Origin: Streptomyces violaceorubidus | GTDB lineage: Bacteria > Actinomycetota > Actinomycetes > Streptomycetales > Streptomycetaceae | DNA: 64,000 nucleotides | Assembly: GCF_000717995.1 (NCBI RefSeq) | Contig: NZ_JODM01000021.1 | Location: 45,882-109,881, forward strand | Direction of reading: 5' to 3' | Shown here: positions 61,337-64,000 of the stretch, in pieces | How the letters are laid out: every line of letters begins with the position of its first letter | Position numbering within the stretch: the stretch's first letter is position 1 | The notes under the pieces: generated by a model | Told to the model about the DNA's origin: nothing | What the model saw: only the letters and a program-made list of their open reading frames with translations | The model's database searches: none | Translations under genes and position numbers: made by a program

Positions 61337-62731
61337 TCATGCCGGCTCGGGCACGGACAGGCGGCGCACCGCCGCCAGGGGCACCGGAAGCCAGTCGGGA
61401 CGGTGCCGGGCCTCGTACAGGACCTCGTAGACCGCCTTGTCCGTCTCGTAGGCGCGCAGCAGCACCGGGTCGGTGCGCGGGTCCCGGCCGCCGGCCTCCG
61501 CGTACCCGGTGCAGTACGAGGCCCGGCAGGTCTCGGCCCAGCCCGGCACGCGGACCTCGGCCGAGTGTGCGGCGTAGTCGAAGGAGCGCAGCATCCCGGC
61601 GACGTCCCGCACCGCCGGCTGCGGAAGCCGGCGCTCGGCCAGGGGCTTCGCCGGCTCGCCCTCGAAGTCGATCAGCGACCACTCCCCGTCGGGGGAGCGC
61701 AGGCACTGGCCGAGGTGCAGGTCGCCGTGGACGCGCTGCGCGGTCCAGGTACCGCCCTCGGCGGCCAGGTCCGCCAGCGCCGTGAACGCCGTCCGCAGCG
61801 CGGGTGCGTAGGACCGGAGCAGGGGCACGGCCCGCGCGGCCTCCGCCAGCCGCTCGATCATGCCGTCGGCGAGCTGCCGGGCCTGCGCGTGCCCGAGGGT
61901 GACGGTCGGCAGCGCGCGGGCCAGCGCGGTGTGCACCTCGGCGGTGGCCCGCCCGAGCGCACGGGCCTCGGCGGCGAAGTCCTCGCCCTTGGCCAGCTCG
62001 CGCAGCGCCAGCTCCCAGCCGTCGGTCGCGCCCTGCAGATAGGGCTGGAGCACACCCAGCACCCACGACCGGCCGGCCAGGTCGGCCACCATCCATCCCG
62101 CCGGTGCCGGCACCCGGGGGCAGCCCTCACGGGCCAGGGCCAGCGGCAGCTCCAGGTCGGGATTGACACCGGGCACGATCCGCCGCAGCACCTTGAGGAT
62201 GAACGTATCTCCGTACACGACCGATGAGTTCGACTGCTCGGCGGTCATCAGCCGGGGCACCAGCCCCGTGCGGATGTCGTCGCCCGGAGCCCGCTCGAAG
62301 CGGAGCCCTCCGATCCGGGCCCGCGTGCGCAGCGCCTCCAGCAGGACCTCGGCGGGGCGGGTGTCGTACAGGGCGTCGTAGGCGGTGAGTCCGGCCGCCG
62401 GGCCCTCGCTCACGTGTCCGATCAGCGCGGGCGCGAGCCGGGGCGGCAGCGCCTCGCGCGTGCCTATCAGGAGCTGGTAGCAGTCCCCGGGCTCCTCGGC
62501 CGAGCCGCCGGCCGGCGTGTGCCGCTGATGGGCGCGGACCAGGACGTGGTGGAGGCCGAGGCGGGAGTCGGCCGGGAGCAGTTCGGTGGCCGCGACCAGG
62601 GAGAAGCCGGTGACCGGGCGCCCCTTGCCGGCGAACCAGCGCTGCCGCGGCAGCCAGTCCCGCAGCAGTGGATCGAGTGACGCTAGGAGGCCCGGAGGGC
62701 TCGTATCGGTGCGTATGACGGCTTCCGACAT
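61337..62731 (-). CDS. pep2: Maltokinase Pep2 (Mak)
   Basis: A 464-residue maltokinase phosphorylating maltose to maltose 1-phosphate, the substrate of GlgE. The N-terminal cap reads [19 protein letters not shown], and the kinase core has [26 protein letters not shown], aminoglycoside-phosphotransferase-like with catalytic Asp and metal-binding Asp. ATG at 62731 ([11 protein letters not shown]) has GGAAAGGA upstream; the longer frame is rejected. It lies between treS (105 nt) and glgB (40 nt). Its maltose supply by TreS is doubtful here because treS is broken. Confidence 0.92.
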   Translation of the reverse strand: MSEAVIRTDTSPPGLLASLDPLLRDWLPRQRWFAGKGRPVTGFSLVAATELLPADSRLGLHHVLVRAHQRHTPAGGSAEEPGDCYQLLIGTREALPPRLAPALIGHVSEGPAAGLTAYDALYDTRPAEVLLEALRTRARIGGLRFERAPGDDIRTGLVPRLMTAEQSNSSVVYGDTFILKVLRRIVPGVNPDLELPLALAREGCPRVPAPAGWMVADLAGRSWVLGVLQPYLQGATDGWELALRELAKGEDFAAEARALGRATAEVHTALARALPTVTLGHAQARQLADGMIERLAEAARAVPLLRSYAPALRTAFTALADLAAEGGTWTAQRVHGDLHLGQCLRSPDGEWSLIDFEGEPAKPLAERRLPQPAVRDVAGMLRSFDYAAHSAEVRVPGWAETCRASYCTGYAEAGGRDPRTDPVLLRAYETDKAVYEVLYEARHRPDWLPVPLAAVRRLSVPEPA

Positions 62732-62836
62732 GACGTCGCGTCCTTTCCCCGGATCGTCGGGGTGGTTACTGATGCGTGCCCCGGGCGGAGCGGGGGAAAC
62801 CGGCCCGCCCGGGGGTGGGGGCCGCACGGGCCCGGG

Positions 62837-64000
<1,164 letters not shown>

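Overview
The window is about 72-73% GC with strong third-position GC bias, many GTG starts and dense short overlaps. It carries filP and scy, the actinobacterial mismatch endonuclease nucS, isobutyryl-CoA mutase icmA, DUF397/XRE developmental regulators and a trehalose/maltokinase/glgB cluster. Together these point to a Streptomyces chromosome core region. From memory the gene order resembles the S. coelicolor segment from roughly SCO5380 to SCO5443; this was not checked by search. No tRNA, rRNA, CRISPR array, prophage or insertion sequence was seen.

Layout. 1-9.9 kb: a sensor kinase cut by the window edge, a membrane protein, cobalamin adenosyltransferase, 3-hydroxybutyryl-CoA dehydrogenase, a STAS protein, a large P-loop/transmembrane protein, nucS, a small conserved protein, an LLM-type flavin oxidoreductase and a small Cys/His protein. 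9.9-14 kb: two tandem paralogous ABC exporters. 14-19.2 kb: filP and scy, coiled-coil proteins of the polar growth machinery. 19.4-22.2 kb: methylmalonyl-CoA epimerase, acetyl-CoA acetyltransferase and the mutase chaperone meaB. 22.4-31.2 kb: an MFS exporter, a PepSY protein facing an OmpR-type two-component system, two MarR regulators, three overlapping AIM24 genes and two DUF3817 membrane proteins. 31.3-34.9 kb: icmA, a TetR regulator and a thioredoxin-TPR protein. 35-38.3 kb: a DUF6230/DUF6114/secreted-protein operon behind a 666-nt region rich in inverted repeats. 38.3-44.4 kb: pyk, ackA-pta and pfkA. 44.4-48.5 kb: a regulator and a sugar ABC importer without its own ATPase. 48.5-51.4 kb: a DUF397/XRE/ATPase-like triad, a VOC protein and a membrane protein. 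51.6-55.6 kb: a CitA/CitB-like two-component system facing dctA. 55.7-58.9 kb: a MerR-thioredoxin operon and a HelD-like motor ATPase. 58.9-64 kb: glgB, maltokinase and a broken treS.

How the genes work together. Adenosyltransferase, epimerase, MeaB and IcmA all serve adenosylcobalamin-dependent acyl-CoA rearrangement; the thiolase and hydroxybutyryl-CoA dehydrogenase supply or consume the C4 acyl-CoAs. pfkA, pyk, pta and ackA cover glycolysis and acetate overflow. treS, pep2 and glgB belong to the trehalose-to-alpha-glucan (GlgE) route, but treS here is interrupted by an internal, out-of-frame loss of about 75-80 codons that includes the catalytic acid.

The observations most worth following are the broken treS, a histone-H1-like lysine-rich extension on GlgB, the near-perfect 24-nt palindrome before icmA, the stacked inverted repeats before the DUF6230 operon, and the P-loop protein with a single membrane span and an acidic tail.
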